A stretch of 46,795 bases of DNA from CAYVAP01 sp964343195 (GTDB lineage: Bacteria; Bacteroidota; Bacteroidia; J057), in assembly GCA_964343195.1 (NCBI GenBank), contig CAYFIR010000039.1, positions 1 through 46,795 of the forward strand, given 5' to 3'. This document shows, in pieces, positions 24,385 through 32,220 of this stretch. The position numbers and the translations under genes are program-made. Numbering within the stretch: position 1 is the stretch's first letter; each line of letters opens with the position of its first letter. The notes under the pieces are model-generated. The model made no database searches and was not told where the DNA came from. It saw only the letters and a list, made by a program, of their open reading frames with translations.

Positions 24385-24909
24385 CTATGATTGGTATGTT
24401 GTGACCGTCAGTGTGTTCTTGATGACCTGCTTGGTTTTGCCATGAGGATCTGTAAGAAACATTCGGTCTTGCTTGATCGTCGTCCGAATTTGGCTATTCG
24501 GGCTGGTAAGTTGTTTTAGGAACAATTGAGGCTGCTGCTTTTGCTCTGTATTCAACGGAGCAAGTGAAAAGCTCAATGTCAAGTAATATGCCGCGACACA
24601 TGATCGTATGCGCGCCAATGTTTCAGGATGAATGGTGCCTCGATAGTCTTTGAGCCTAGATGGATCACAGGCTCGGATTTGAGAGACGACCACACGGGAA
24701 TCGTATGCTAGGTTGCCTTCTCCTCTTTGAATGATCGGCTCGTGAGGTCTGGCATGTTGTATTTGGGATGATAGCGGAGCTACCACTACCCATTTAGGTT
24801 CTACCGCTAAAATCAGGTATGGGCGGTCTTTTTTATCTTGGATTTCGCCCCCTACACTATTCTTGAAATTGGCCCAGAAAATTTGGCCGGGTTGTATTTT
24901 TTTTGACAT
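24385..24909 (-). CDS. PemK/MazF-like toxin-fold protein
   Basis: Encodes 174 residues from the preferred ATG at 24909 (an upstream in-frame ATG at 24939 adds ten residues with no family match). Residues ~4-100 show the MazF/PemK beta-barrel pattern: QPGQIFWANF, KDRPYLILAV, WVVVAPLSSQ, and SRVVVSQIRACDPSRL. The C-terminal extension of ~70 residues is Gln/Thr/Lys-rich and unassigned. MazF toxins cleave RNA and are normally preceded by a small antitoxin gene. I find no antitoxin-like ORF in the 200 bp upstream, so it is an orphan, regulated elsewhere, or a non-toxic homologue. Confidence 0.65.
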   Translation of the reverse strand: MSKKIQPGQIFWANFKNSVGGEIQDKKDRPYLILAVEPKWVVVAPLSSQIQHARPHEPIIQRGEGNLAYDSRVVVSQIRACDPSRLKDYRGTIHPETLARIRSCVAAYYLTLSFSLAPLNTEQKQQPQLFLKQLTSPNSQIRTTIKQDRMFLTDPHGKTKQVIKNTLTVTTYQS

Positions 24910-25127
24910 CAAAAAATGATTGTGCCCCTGCACAAACACCTGCTGTACCCATACGTCAAAGAGCTAGGCTTCTGCACTCACAATCTATTTCATCTTTCCA
25001 TTGCTTCGCCTTTCATCAGAACTGCTAATCCTGTGCCGTGTCTGGATGAGTAAAGGTAGATCAGTAACATTGGCAGCCCAAACTGCCAAAGTCGTAAGAA
25101 AGTGTCTGCCTTGCGACATTTTGGGAG

Positions 25128-25262
25128 CTATTGGGGATTCTTGCTCAGCACAAACCACCTCTTCCCTCCCGATCGTTCAGAGTTCCACCCTGCCCCTAAA
25201 AGGGTCGCATAGTCCTTGAGGGAGCGGGTGAAGCGGGTTTGTGTCCACTTGGGTCCAGGTAG
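25128..25262 (-). pseudogene. possible C-terminal remnant of a mobile-element primase/replication protein
   Basis: The minus frame encodes PKWTQTRFTRSLKDYATLLG, then WN..RSGGKRWFVL near the end. The 'TRFTRSLKDY..LLG..WN' pattern resembles C-terminal tails of primase-like proteins on Bacteroidota mobile elements. Nothing upstream in the same frame belongs to such a protein: it merges into the duplicated debris block at 25283. This is a tentative match from memory only. Confidence 0.3.
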
Positions 25263-25282
25263 GATTAGGAGAACTTGCAGAT

Positions 25283-25473
25283 GACAAGGCATGCGCAGCA
25301 TCCCGATCGAAAAGGGAGAATCGATCCCCCATACCTGAAAGAAGCAAAGGGCCATTCCTGAGAGGGGATGGCCCTTTTGGGCGTTGGGTTACCCTATTTC
25401 CATTCGTTGAGTCTTGTTAGTCCATCGATAGATAGGATGCGATCAAATTGAACTGGGCGCAGCCGAAAGATCG
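25283..25473 (+). repeat. second copy of the T9SS-tail/terminator/xisH debris block
   Basis: This block parallels 12591-12775. A decayed sorting-domain tail (QGMRSIPIEK against QGMQNIPLEK) is preceded by an in-frame TGA. Then come the AAAGGGCCAT hairpin, the identical 25-nt phrase ending TTAGTCCATCGATAGATAG, and a short xisH piece (QIELGAAERS) with the same 12-nt deletion. The block ends about 90 bp before ettA. No gene is functional here. Confidence 0.75.
25346..25377. terminator. strong bidirectional hairpin terminator
   Basis: The arms AAAGGGCCAT and ATGGCCCTTT pair perfectly over 10 bp, extended by TCC/GGA, with A and T runs on the two flanks. This is the form of an intrinsic terminator working on both strands. 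It is the better-preserved copy of the hairpin at 12652. Confidence 0.7.
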
Positions 25474-25565
25474 CTCTAGAGGTTTCGAATCCTTTGCCGT
25501 AACTTGCTAGCTCTTCACACACACTAAGTGATCCGCGACTCTACGCTTCACGCAAAAGGCCGAAT

Positions 25566-27236
25566 ATGAGCGACAAAAAAATAATCTTTTCCATGCAGGG
25601 GGTATCCAAGATCTATCCCCCACAGAAGCAAGTCCTGAAAAACATCTGGCTCTCCTTCTTCTATGGAGCCAAGATCGGGGTGCTGGGCCTCAATGGCTCA
25701 GGAAAATCCAGCCTGTTGAAAATCATCGCAGGGCTGGACTCCGAGTACCAGGGAGACATTGTCTTTGACAAGGAATACAAAATCGGCTATCTGCCTCAGG
25801 AGCCGGAACTGGATGAGAACAAGACCGTCAAGGAGAGTGTCAAGGAAGGCGTTTCTCACATCGTAGAGGTGGTTGACGCCTATGAGGCGATTTCGCTCAA
25901 AATGGGGGAGCCCATGGAGGACGACGAGATGATGAAGCTCATCGAAGAGCAAGGGGAATTGCTGGAAAAAATGGATCAGCTAGAAGCCTGGGACCTCGAT
26001 CATACCCTGGAGGTCGCCATGGAGGCCCTGCGCTGCCCACCCGACGATACGCCGGTGAAGGTGCTCTCTGGCGGAGAGCGCCGACGCGTTGCCCTGTGCC
26101 GCTTGCTGCTCAGCCGTCCCGACATCCTCCTGCTCGATGAGCCGACCAACCACCTGGACGCCGAGAGTGTCCACTGGCTGGAACAGTTCCTGCAAAAATT
26201 TCCCGGCACGGTCATCGCCGTTACCCACGACCGCTACTTCCTCGACAACGTAGCGGGCTGGATCCTGGAGCTCGACCGGGGCGAAGGCATCCCCTTCGAA
26301 GGCAACTACAGCTCGTGGCTGGATCAGAAGTCTCGCCGCCTGGCCAACGAAGAAAAAGCCGAATCCAAGCGGCAGAAAATCCTCAAGCGCGAACTGGAAT
26401 GGGCCCGCATGTCTCCTTCCGCCCGTCAGGCCAAGGGCAAGGCTCGCCTGCGCGCCTACGAAGCCCTGAACAATCAGGAAGTCAAGGAAAGAGAAGCCTC
26501 TCTGGAACTGTTCATCCCCCCGGGCGAGCGCCTGGGAGATCAGGTGATCGACATCCACAACCTGAGCAAGGGATTTGAAGGTCGCCAACTGATCGATAAC
26601 TTCAGTGCCTCTATCCCAAAAAATGCCATCATTGGCATCATTGGTCCCAACGGAGTAGGGAAAACCACCCTGTTCCGGATGATCACGGGAGAAGAGCAAC
26701 CAGATGAGGGAACGATCGAACTCGGCGCTACCGTCAAACCCTCCTATGTGGATCAGTCTCACAAGGACCTGACTCCCGATCAAACGGTCTATGAAGTCAT
26801 CAGCCAGGGGGCTGATTTCCTGAGTATCGGCAACCATCAGGTCAACGCCCGCGCCTACCTGAGCAAATTCAACTTCAACGGCAGCGATCAGCAGAAGCAG
26901 GTCGGCGTACTGTCCGGCGGGGAACGCAACCGCCTGCACCTGGCCATGGCCCTCAAGGAGGGCGGCAACGTGCTGTTGCTGGATGAGCCCACCAACGACA
27001 TAGACGTCAACACACTGCGCGCCCTGGAGGAAGCCCTGGAGAATTTCGCTGGCTGCGTACTGGTGATCTCTCACGACCGCTGGTTCATCGACCGCCTGGC
27101 TACCCACATCCTCAGCTACGAAGACGACGGGCAGCTCCGCTTCTTTGAAGGGAACTTCAGCGAATTCGAAGCCAAGAAAAAGCAGGAAGTCGGCGACCTG
27201 ACGCCCAAGCGGCCAAGGTTCAAGAAATTGCTGTAG
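25566..27236 (+). CDS. ettA: energy-dependent translational throttle protein EttA (ABC-F ATPase)
   Basis: This ABC-F protein binds the ribosomal E site and gates the first elongation cycle according to ATP/ADP levels. The 556 residues match the family (555 in E. coli). The first ABC domain has Walker A GLNGSGKS (41-48), LSGGERRRVAL and LLLDEPTNHLD. The second has GPNGVGKTT, LSGGERNRLHLA and LLLDEPTNDIDV. The long Arm insertion after the first Walker A and the positively charged linker (RLANEEKAESKRQKILKREL...SPSARQAKGKARL) are EttA-specific. The ATG at 25566 gives MSDKKIIFSM. It looks intact and stands alone. Confidence 0.96.
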   Translation: MSDKKIIFSMQGVSKIYPPQKQVLKNIWLSFFYGAKIGVLGLNGSGKSSLLKIIAGLDSEYQGDIVFDKEYKIGYLPQEPELDENKTVKESVKEGVSHIVEVVDAYEAISLKMGEPMEDDEMMKLIEEQGELLEKMDQLEAWDLDHTLEVAMEALRCPPDDTPVKVLSGGERRRVALCRLLLSRPDILLLDEPTNHLDAESVHWLEQFLQKFPGTVIAVTHDRYFLDNVAGWILELDRGEGIPFEGNYSSWLDQKSRRLANEEKAESKRQKILKRELEWARMSPSARQAKGKARLRAYEALNNQEVKEREASLELFIPPGERLGDQVIDIHNLSKGFEGRQLIDNFSASIPKNAIIGIIGPNGVGKTTLFRMITGEEQPDEGTIELGATVKPSYVDQSHKDLTPDQTVYEVISQGADFLSIGNHQVNARAYLSKFNFNGSDQQKQVGVLSGGERNRLHLAMALKEGGNVLLLDEPTNDIDVNTLRALEEALENFAGCVLVISHDRWFIDRLATHILSYEDDGQLRFFEGNFSEFEAKKKQEVGDLTPKRPRFKKLL

Positions 27237-27461
27237 GACAGCTTTCCTTCTACCAAGCCTTCGTTGCTGACTGGGACGAAAGGGGATATGGACTCATATC
27301 TTTGGCAGCCAAATGCCATTTTCCCATTGCCGGCTCGGTACGCTTCAACAGTCATCATGAGCCGTCTGAAAAGGTTCAGCTATCTTGCAATCACAGGAAA
27401 GAGCAGAGGATAGCCATCTCTATTCGGTCACAGTATGGCTATCCTCTTCCATCGACATATA

Positions 27462-28643
27462 TCACCGCAATCGTCGCAGGGTACGGGTACGAGAAATGAA
27501 GCCATAAGAACCACTGACCTCCAATAGGTCATCCTCCCGCAGGGTCATACTTCCCTCGACAGTGATTCCATAGCGAGGCATTCGGATGGTACCACAGCAA
27601 TATGACTGCTCATTTTTCCATTCAAAATCGGAAAAAATCATGATGCGCTTACCTTTGACTTTTGCCCGATCGGCTGCGTCAAATACCGAGTCCAGGCGGC
27701 CAAAATACTTCCCTCCTTCTTCATAAATGTGGATGACGCCCCCCTCCTCAGCATCAACCCATCGCCCCTCGATGCCATGCTGAGCCTGAAGCCCCGAGAG
27801 GGCCAGGGTGAGCAGCAGCAAAATCAGGGTAGCCTTGCTGGCATGGGAGGCAGGGGTATGTTCTTGCTTCCCAAAACGAAGCGCCTGCACCTGGTCATAT
27901 TCCTCCACGTACTGGGGGTGTTCCGTGCCCATGAGACGGTCCCAAAACCGAAAGTACAGTCCATAATTCCCCTTGAATCTGCTGTGATGCAGGTTGTGAT
28001 GAACAGAGGTGTTGAAAATCTCAAACAGGAAAGAGTGCCTGAACCATCTTGGTGCAATCTCATATCCCAGGTGGCCATACACATTGATCATAAATGCGAG
28101 GGTGGTAAACACCAGGAGGCTCAGCGGATGTAACGGAACCAGTAGCAGGATAGGCACCAAAACCAGGGCTTCGAGGACTCCCTCCAGGAGATTGAAAGAA
28201 TAAGACGCAAGTGGGCTAGGGTTAACGGATTTGTGGTGGAGGAGGTGAAAGGCTCGAAACAACCTGGGATGATGTATGGTGCGATGCAGCCAGTAAAAAT
28301 AGGTGTCGTGGATCACGAGGGAAATGAGTACGCTGAGGGGAATCCACCACCAGGCATAGGCATGGATGTCTCGGTAAAACAGGGTATGCTCACTAATAGG
28401 AGTTTTCAGAAGCAATAGGCCCACCGCTACGAAGATGAACACATTTTTCAATGAATGCAGAAATTCGCGGATGAAGTCTCGTCGATTGGCCAGTCTCGAC
28501 TGAATTTTGAGCCTGGCTACCTTTTCAGGAAACAGGACGTAAAAAGCCAGGAAAGGCATCCCGGCAAGGATCAGGTAGCGAACAAGGTTGATGGCAAATG
28601 GCAGGGTGTACCATAGTTGACTTTCCATGAGGGTGATTGGCAT
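27462..28643 (-). CDS. fatty acid hydroxylase/sterol desaturase fused to a DUF2147 domain
   Basis: Encodes 393 residues. Residues 1-260 are a membrane di-iron hydroxylase with the full histidine set: HDTYFYWLH (112-120), HH (124-125), HLLHH (133-137) and HHNLHH (215-220). Transmembrane segments lie around 10-38, 66-80, 97-112 and 155-190. Residues 271-286 look like a signal peptide core (ATLILLLLTLALSGLQA). Residues ~289-393 match DUF2147 (GRWVDAEEGGVIHIYEEGGKYFGRL, YCCGTIRMP), normally a small exported protein of unknown role. Two once-separate genes appear joined in frame, and the old signal peptide would act as an extra membrane segment. The substrate of the hydroxylase is unknown. Confidence 0.85.
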   Translation of the reverse strand: MPITLMESQLWYTLPFAINLVRYLILAGMPFLAFYVLFPEKVARLKIQSRLANRRDFIREFLHSLKNVFIFVAVGLLLLKTPISEHTLFYRDIHAYAWWWIPLSVLISLVIHDTYFYWLHRTIHHPRLFRAFHLLHHKSVNPSPLASYSFNLLEGVLEALVLVPILLLVPLHPLSLLVFTTLAFMINVYGHLGYEIAPRWFRHSFLFEIFNTSVHHNLHHSRFKGNYGLYFRFWDRLMGTEHPQYVEEYDQVQALRFGKQEHTPASHASKATLILLLLTLALSGLQAQHGIEGRWVDAEEGGVIHIYEEGGKYFGRLDSVFDAADRAKVKGKRIMIFSDFEWKNEQSYCCGTIRMPRYGITVEGSMTLREDDLLEVSGSYGFISRTRTLRRLR

Positions 28644-28668
28644 TTAGGGTTGAATCCGAAGAAAGTGA

Positions 28669-28690
28669 GGGGAGGGCAGATTCCCTCCCC
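28669..28690 (-). terminator. GGGGAGGG/CCCTCCCC hairpin
   Basis: Perfect 8-bp arms with a 6-nt loop lie about 100 bp downstream of the lipoprotein gene, followed on the minus strand by a pyrimidine-rich stretch. It probably ends that transcript. Confidence 0.5.
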
Positions 28691-28786
28691 GATTGAGCGA
28701 CTACAGGTGGATTTCGTCAGGCAGGGTGGCTGACCGGTCAGGATTTTCGCAACGACATGCGAATGCTTTCCGACCTGATGCAAGGG

Positions 28787-29494
28787 CTAAATGGAGATGT
28801 TGTAGGTGGTTCCATTCACCACCAGTGCGACACTGCCGCCCCCATTGAAGGTGATGGTGCCGCTGTAAGTGGTGACGGTGCCATTTTGATCCACGGTGAT
28901 GGAGAAGGTGCCCGACCCACCGGTTATTTCAGGGGACTGCTTGGGAATGGTCACATTTATGATGGTGATGTCCATGTCAGTGAGCAGGGTAGCAGTTTGG
29001 CCATTGAGGGTGATGTCTTCCGTACCGCTGCGCAGATAATCTCCTCCCCAGATGTATTCAGGGGACTGGATCTGAAGGCCCCCTACCTCACCGTTGAACT
29101 GGGTTGAGTCCTCCGAATCCAGTCTAGGGGTGGAATACGTTCCCGCTGAGTTGAAGTCAACTGTGGCGGACTGAGGCAGTTGGAAAGTGCCGCCGCACAC
29201 CAGGTCAAAGCTCCACATGAGATCAAGGGAAGCCTGACGAGGGCCATTGCTGCGGCTAAATGAAAGCTGATCGGTATAGACGCTGTCGCAGAGCTCTTCC
29301 AGCGTCAAGTCTTCCAGTTCCGCCGAAAGCTCGGTCAGTTGATCTTCCATCTGATCCAGGGCTGCTTCGACGATTTCAGCCACGTCTTCCGAGGTGATGT
29401 CCAGGTTTTCGCCAACGTTTTCGCGGCAGGATACAAAAAACAAAGAAGTGCAGAGGAGCAGGGTGGATAGGATGATGAATGTGAAACGTGTCAT
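28787..29494 (-). CDS. predicted lipoprotein of unknown function
   Basis: Encodes 235 residues from the preferred ATG at 29494, which places a classic lipoprotein signal at the N terminus: MTRFTFIILSTLLLCTSLFF, followed by VSC with the lipidated Cys at residue 22. The longer frame (ATG 29566) would bury this signal. After the signal comes an acidic helical segment (EDVAEIVEAALDQMEDQLTE), then a beta-rich domain heavy in Gly, Thr and Ser (GGSGTFSITVDQNGTVTTYS) resembling repeats of short beta-strands. It lies downstream of the Crp/Fnr gene, with 81 bp between, and may be under its control. I do not recognise the family. Confidence 0.75.
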   Translation of the reverse strand: MTRFTFIILSTLLLCTSLFFVSCRENVGENLDITSEDVAEIVEAALDQMEDQLTELSAELEDLTLEELCDSVYTDQLSFSRSNGPRQASLDLMWSFDLVCGGTFQLPQSATVDFNSAGTYSTPRLDSEDSTQFNGEVGGLQIQSPEYIWGGDYLRSGTEDITLNGQTATLLTDMDITIINVTIPKQSPEITGGSGTFSITVDQNGTVTTYSGTITFNGGGSVALVVNGTTYNISI

Positions 29495-29575
29495 TTGAAT
29501 TTGAGTGATTAAAGAGTTGATAATGACACGAAGGTAGCGGCGATACAAAGGCAGGGTGATTAACAAAAGATAATA

Positions 29576-30178
29576 TCACTCTGATCTGTCAGACGTTTTG
29601 GTAGCCAGGCGCTTACGGATACGGCTCAGCGAGACTGGGGTAATTCCCAGGATATTGGCAATGTATTTACCAGGGACCCGGTTGATGATCTCTTTGTGAT
29701 TTTTAAGAAAGTCCAGGTAGCGCTCCTCTGGGGAGAGCATCACAAACGTATCGATGCGCGTATAGGACTCTTTCAGGAGGGTCCGGAGCAGGTACTTACG
29801 GTTCTCATCCAGGCGGGGATTATTTGAAATAATGTCCTGGGTCACCTCATAGCTCAGGTAGAACGTATCGGTAGGTTCTATGGCTTGCCAATAACACCGG
29901 GAGGGCTGTTCAAACAGGATCGCATCCACGTTGGTCACCAGTTGATTTTCCCAGCTGAGTCGGGTCGTGATCTCATCTCCTCTGGGATTGATGGCAAAAG
30001 AGCGCGCAATCCCCTTGCGGATGAAGTATATTTCGGTGGCCCAGCTACCTTCCTTCAGGATGTACTCTCCTGGCTCAAATGACTTGGTCTTGGCCGAGGT
30101 GATCAGGGTCATGGCATCGTTCAGCCCGATGTTGCTGCTAAACTGATAGAGTTTTCGGAGCTTTTGGAAGTCAACCAT
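29576..30178 (-). CDS. Crp/Fnr family transcriptional regulator
   Basis: Encodes 200 residues. The cyclic-nucleotide-binding-like beta-roll spans residues ~10-115 (FEPGEYILKEGSWATEIYFIRKGIARSF, split across strands). The C-terminal winged helix shows the recognition pattern PGKYIANILGITPVSLSRIRKRL (two-part helix at ~168-190). The canonical cAMP-contacting residues (a full G-E-L...R-S-A cassette) are not apparent, as is usual for Bacteroidota members of this family with an unknown signal. The nearest downstream gene is the lipoprotein at 28787. The upstream flank is xisHI debris. Confidence 0.9.
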   Translation of the reverse strand: MVDFQKLRKLYQFSSNIGLNDAMTLITSAKTKSFEPGEYILKEGSWATEIYFIRKGIARSFAINPRGDEITTRLSWENQLVTNVDAILFEQPSRCYWQAIEPTDTFYLSYEVTQDIISNNPRLDENRKYLLRTLLKESYTRIDTFVMLSPEERYLDFLKNHKEIINRVPGKYIANILGITPVSLSRIRKRLATKTSDRSE

Positions 30179-30298
30179 GTTAACCTGTTGTATTTGGCAT
30201 TAGAACTTGAGCCGGGCAAACCGTCAGAGCACCCGCAGGTATTGCGGAGAAGAGGTCAACGTAATTTATATGGGGAGAAAGTGGATCTAGCTCGCGAT

Positions 30299-30473
30299 AC
30301 CAGGATACATACTTGTTTTTGCCCCTGGTCAACATCACCCCAAGCGCACCCTGTATCTGGCAGTTCCGTTCCTGGCCGATAAAGAAACCTTTTCTAAACT
30401 CATTATCCAATTGCCTCTACTAGGTAACGACCTGAAAAAGAGTATGTTTGACTTAGGAACGCGGCCCAAATAA
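30299..30473 (+). pseudogene. xisH: 3' portion of a decayed xisH
   Basis: The sequence aligns to the second half of the intact xisH (31804): first a stretch corresponding to GQYLNYLF, then, after a frameshift in a T run near 30315-30320, TLYLAVPFLADKETFSKLII and NDLKKSMFDL, and a stop at 30471-30473. The first half of the gene is not recognisable upstream. It shares its layout with the xisI remnant that follows, so a whole xisHI pair once stood here. Confidence 0.75.
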
Positions 30474-30544
30474 CTTTACATTCTTGGTTGATTTTTTTTC
30501 CACGTTCCTAAAGCATCAATTCATCAGGCCTGCCCATTTTCTGG

Positions 30545-30666
30545 AAGCAGCCAACTTAAAAAACTTGGGACAGCGCCCTCGGAATAAGGGTGTACCCAAG
30601 TCTGGTTTTATGATTGGCTAGCTCCCTCCCGAAGCCAAGGCTTCATCCGATTATGCTGTAGCATAG
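30545..30666 (+). pseudogene. xisI: 3' portion of a decayed xisI
   Basis: The frame from 30565 reads LGQRPRNKGVPKSGFMIG-stop-LPPEAKASSDYAVA-stop, matching the end of the intact xisI (LGQRLQDMGVPKSDIVIG, WLPPEARALSDYAVA). An internal TAG replaces the Trp codon. The rest of xisI upstream is too decayed to trace. Confidence 0.8.
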
Positions 30667-30710
30667 CTGGAGAACCAGCCCAAACTGCTCCTTTGAGGTG
30701 AAGATTAAGC

Positions 30711-31058
30711 TCACAATCCCTCAACCTCCGCCCGGCTCAAGCCCGTGAAGCGCATGATGGTCTCCACCGACTCGCCTGCGGCTTTCATCTGCTGGGCCAC
30801 GCGGCGGATGCCCTCTTCGATGCCTTCGGCCTTTCCTTCCATCCAAGACGTATCCACCACATTCTTCAGGTCGCGGTAGTACTTGAGGCTTTCTTCGTAG
30901 GCTTCTTTCTCGGCGGGGGTAAAGCGAGCGATCTCAGCGGCGGCAAAAAGCCGTTCGAAGATTCGGTCTCGGGCAGCCTTATTCGGCTCCGTGCCGAAGA
31001 GCTGCTTGAACCCAAAATCGGTCAGGGGATTGATGTATTTGTCCTTGAAAGTGCTCAT
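30711..31058 (-). pseudogene. internally deleted PD-(D/E)XK nuclease family (Rpn-like) transposase
   Basis: The 115-residue frame begins with the conserved family start DKYINPLTDFGFKQLFGTE and jumps at about residue 28 directly to the family's C-terminal section (FERLFAAAEIARFTPAEKEA, EESLKYYRDL, WMEGKAEGIEEGIRRVA). Full members are about 300 residues, so the nuclease core of roughly 180 residues has been removed in frame. The product cannot be catalytic. The start and stop are both kept, so a short peptide could still be made. Confidence 0.75.
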
Positions 31059-31126
31059 CTCTGATATAGTTCGCTAGGGCGAAGATACGAGGAAATGGGC
31101 GGATACGGTGCTCCATACCAATTCAC

Positions 31127-31279
31127 TTACTCATGCACAGTAATCGATTCGTGGTTCAACTCGATTACTTTGTTGCCTACTTCAAACAAAGATTTGATGG
31201 TTGGAAAGTTCGCTTCGAAGAGGGCGATCAACTATGCCTTGAGTCGAAGCGGAAAATGTGCATCTACAAAAAACTTCAT
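31127..31279 (-). pseudogene. broken DUF5615 PIN-like toxin
   Basis: The ATG at 31279 overlaps the DUF433 stop codon (TAATG), the standard arrangement for a DUF433-DUF5615 pair. The start MKFFVDAHFPLRLKA is the typical first strand of DUF5615 with its metal-binding Asp, then TAG. The same frame resumes with LFEANFPTIKSLFEVGNKVI and ends ESITVHE, the end of the fold. The middle, including the other acidic residues, is deleted. It is too short and broken to be active. Confidence 0.7.
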
Positions 31280-31518
31280 TACGCAGCCTTGACCTTGTGC
31301 ACACTTTTGACTGACATCAAGCGTGCAGCAAACACCAGACACGCGCGAATATCCTCCTTCTCCAAATCCGGGTAATCCTCCAACAGTTCTTCTTCCGTCA
31401 TGCCTGCCCCCAGCAGATCCAGGATCATCTCTACAGGGTATCGCATATTGCGGATAGAGGGCTTGCCAAACAAAATGCCTGGGTTGAGCGTGACGCGGTC
31501 GAGGAGTGGGTTAGTCAT
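31279..31518 (-). CDS. DUF433 family antitoxin-like protein
   Basis: Encodes 79 residues with the DUF433 hallmark LNPGILFGKPSIRNMRYPV, followed by the helices MILDLLGAGMTEEELLEDYP and EDIRACLVFAARL. DUF433 proteins carry a winged-helix fold and act as presumed antitoxins to DUF5615 PIN-like toxins. Its partner here, overlapping its stop codon, is a broken toxin gene, so this is an antitoxin left without a functional toxin. Confidence 0.85.
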   Translation of the reverse strand: MTNPLLDRVTLNPGILFGKPSIRNMRYPVEMILDLLGAGMTEEELLEDYPDLEKEDIRACLVFAARLMSVKSVHKVKAA

Positions 31519-31617
31519 GGAAAAATCTTTGTGGGCTCAATCAGGATTTCTATTCATGCGAAAAGAAAAAGTCTACCTTTTTAAAGATACGACAAAACCA
31601 GCAGATACAGCGCTCAG

Positions 31618-31650
31618 TTACGAAGTACGAATTTCAAATTACGAATTCTC
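31618..31650. repeat. heptanucleotide repeat (TTACGAA family)
   Basis: It reads as consecutive 7-mers TTACGAA, GTACGAA, TTTCAAA, TTACGAA and TTC. The same kind of sequence occurs at 46640-46730. It flanks the xisHI/ABC-tail patch on the left. Confidence 0.6.
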
Positions 31651-31656
31651 TCCCCC

Positions 31657-31740
31657 CTAGCTCCGCTTCCGATAGCTCCACACTGCCAGTTCATTGATCG
31701 CCACGTCGTGGCCCGCCACGATCAAGGTTCGGGTTTTGAT
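31657..31740 (-). pseudogene. orphan C-terminal tail of an ABC-2 permease
   Basis: The last ~25 codons (TLIVAGHDVAINELAVWSYR, then KRS and a stop) match the end of the permease at 32600 (AIVAVYALVINTLAVWSYRK), with 24 identical bases around the last transmembrane end. Nothing of the rest of the permease remains upstream, where the xisH gene begins on the other strand. It represents either a partial duplication or the stump of a paralogous permease. Confidence 0.7.
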
Positions 31741-31803
31741 CGTGAGTGAAAATAACCGAGAATGCGTGGGTTCATTTTGTGTTTTTGTGCTTATTTTGGA
31801 ATC

Positions 31804-32220
31804 ATGGCAGCCAGAGATAAATACCACGATGTAGTTCGCCATGCATTGGAGGAGGACGGCTGGATCATTACGCATGATCCATATACCATTGAATATGGTG
31901 GTACAGGCTACCAAATTGATCTGGGCGCGGAAAAAATGCTTGCAGCTGAGAGAAACGGGCAGAAGATTGCTGTAGAGGTCAAGAGTTTCGTTGATCCTTC
32001 CCCTATTACCAGCTTTCATCATGCACTTGGGCAGTATCTCAATTACTTGTTTGCGCTTCGTCAGCAAGAACCCGAACGAATCCTTTATCTGGCAGTGCCG
32101 TTATTTGCCTATAAAGAGACCTTCTCCAAACCCATTGTCCAGTTGACACTGCAAGAGATCGACTTGAAATTGGTTGTATTCGATTTAGCCTCCGAAACCA
32201 TCCACCTATGGAAAAGCTAG
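31804..32220 (+). CDS. xisH: XisH family protein (PD-(D/E)XK fold)
   Basis: Encodes 138 residues from the ATG at 31804, the family-typical start (MAARDKYHDVVRHALEEDGW); the longer frame from 31762 adds 14 non-family residues. Core motifs are TGYQIDLGAEKMLAAERNGQ and KIAVEVKSF (D...E-x-K of a restriction-endonuclease fold), then SPITSFHHALGQY and LYLAVP. XisH and XisI were first named as factors needed for fdxN-element excision in Anabaena heterocysts. Their wide presence outside cyanobacteria without that element suggests a toxin-antitoxin-like or DNA-processing role, which is unproven. It overlaps xisI by 13 bp. Decayed relatives lie at 12743, 25442 and 30299. Confidence 0.93.
   Translation: MAARDKYHDVVRHALEEDGWIITHDPYTIEYGGTGYQIDLGAEKMLAAERNGQKIAVEVKSFVDPSPITSFHHALGQYLNYLFALRQQEPERILYLAVPLFAYKETFSKPIVQLTLQEIDLKLVVFDLASETIHLWKS

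Noticed and set aside
25980..27107. Long minus-strand ORF (375 codons) inside ettA
   Set aside because: It is antisense shadow of the conserved EttA frame, with no domain or start-site support.
31657..32067. Gene of 136 codons on the minus strand
   Set aside because: Only its last ~25 codons (ABC permease tail) have homology. The rest is antisense to the intact xisH.
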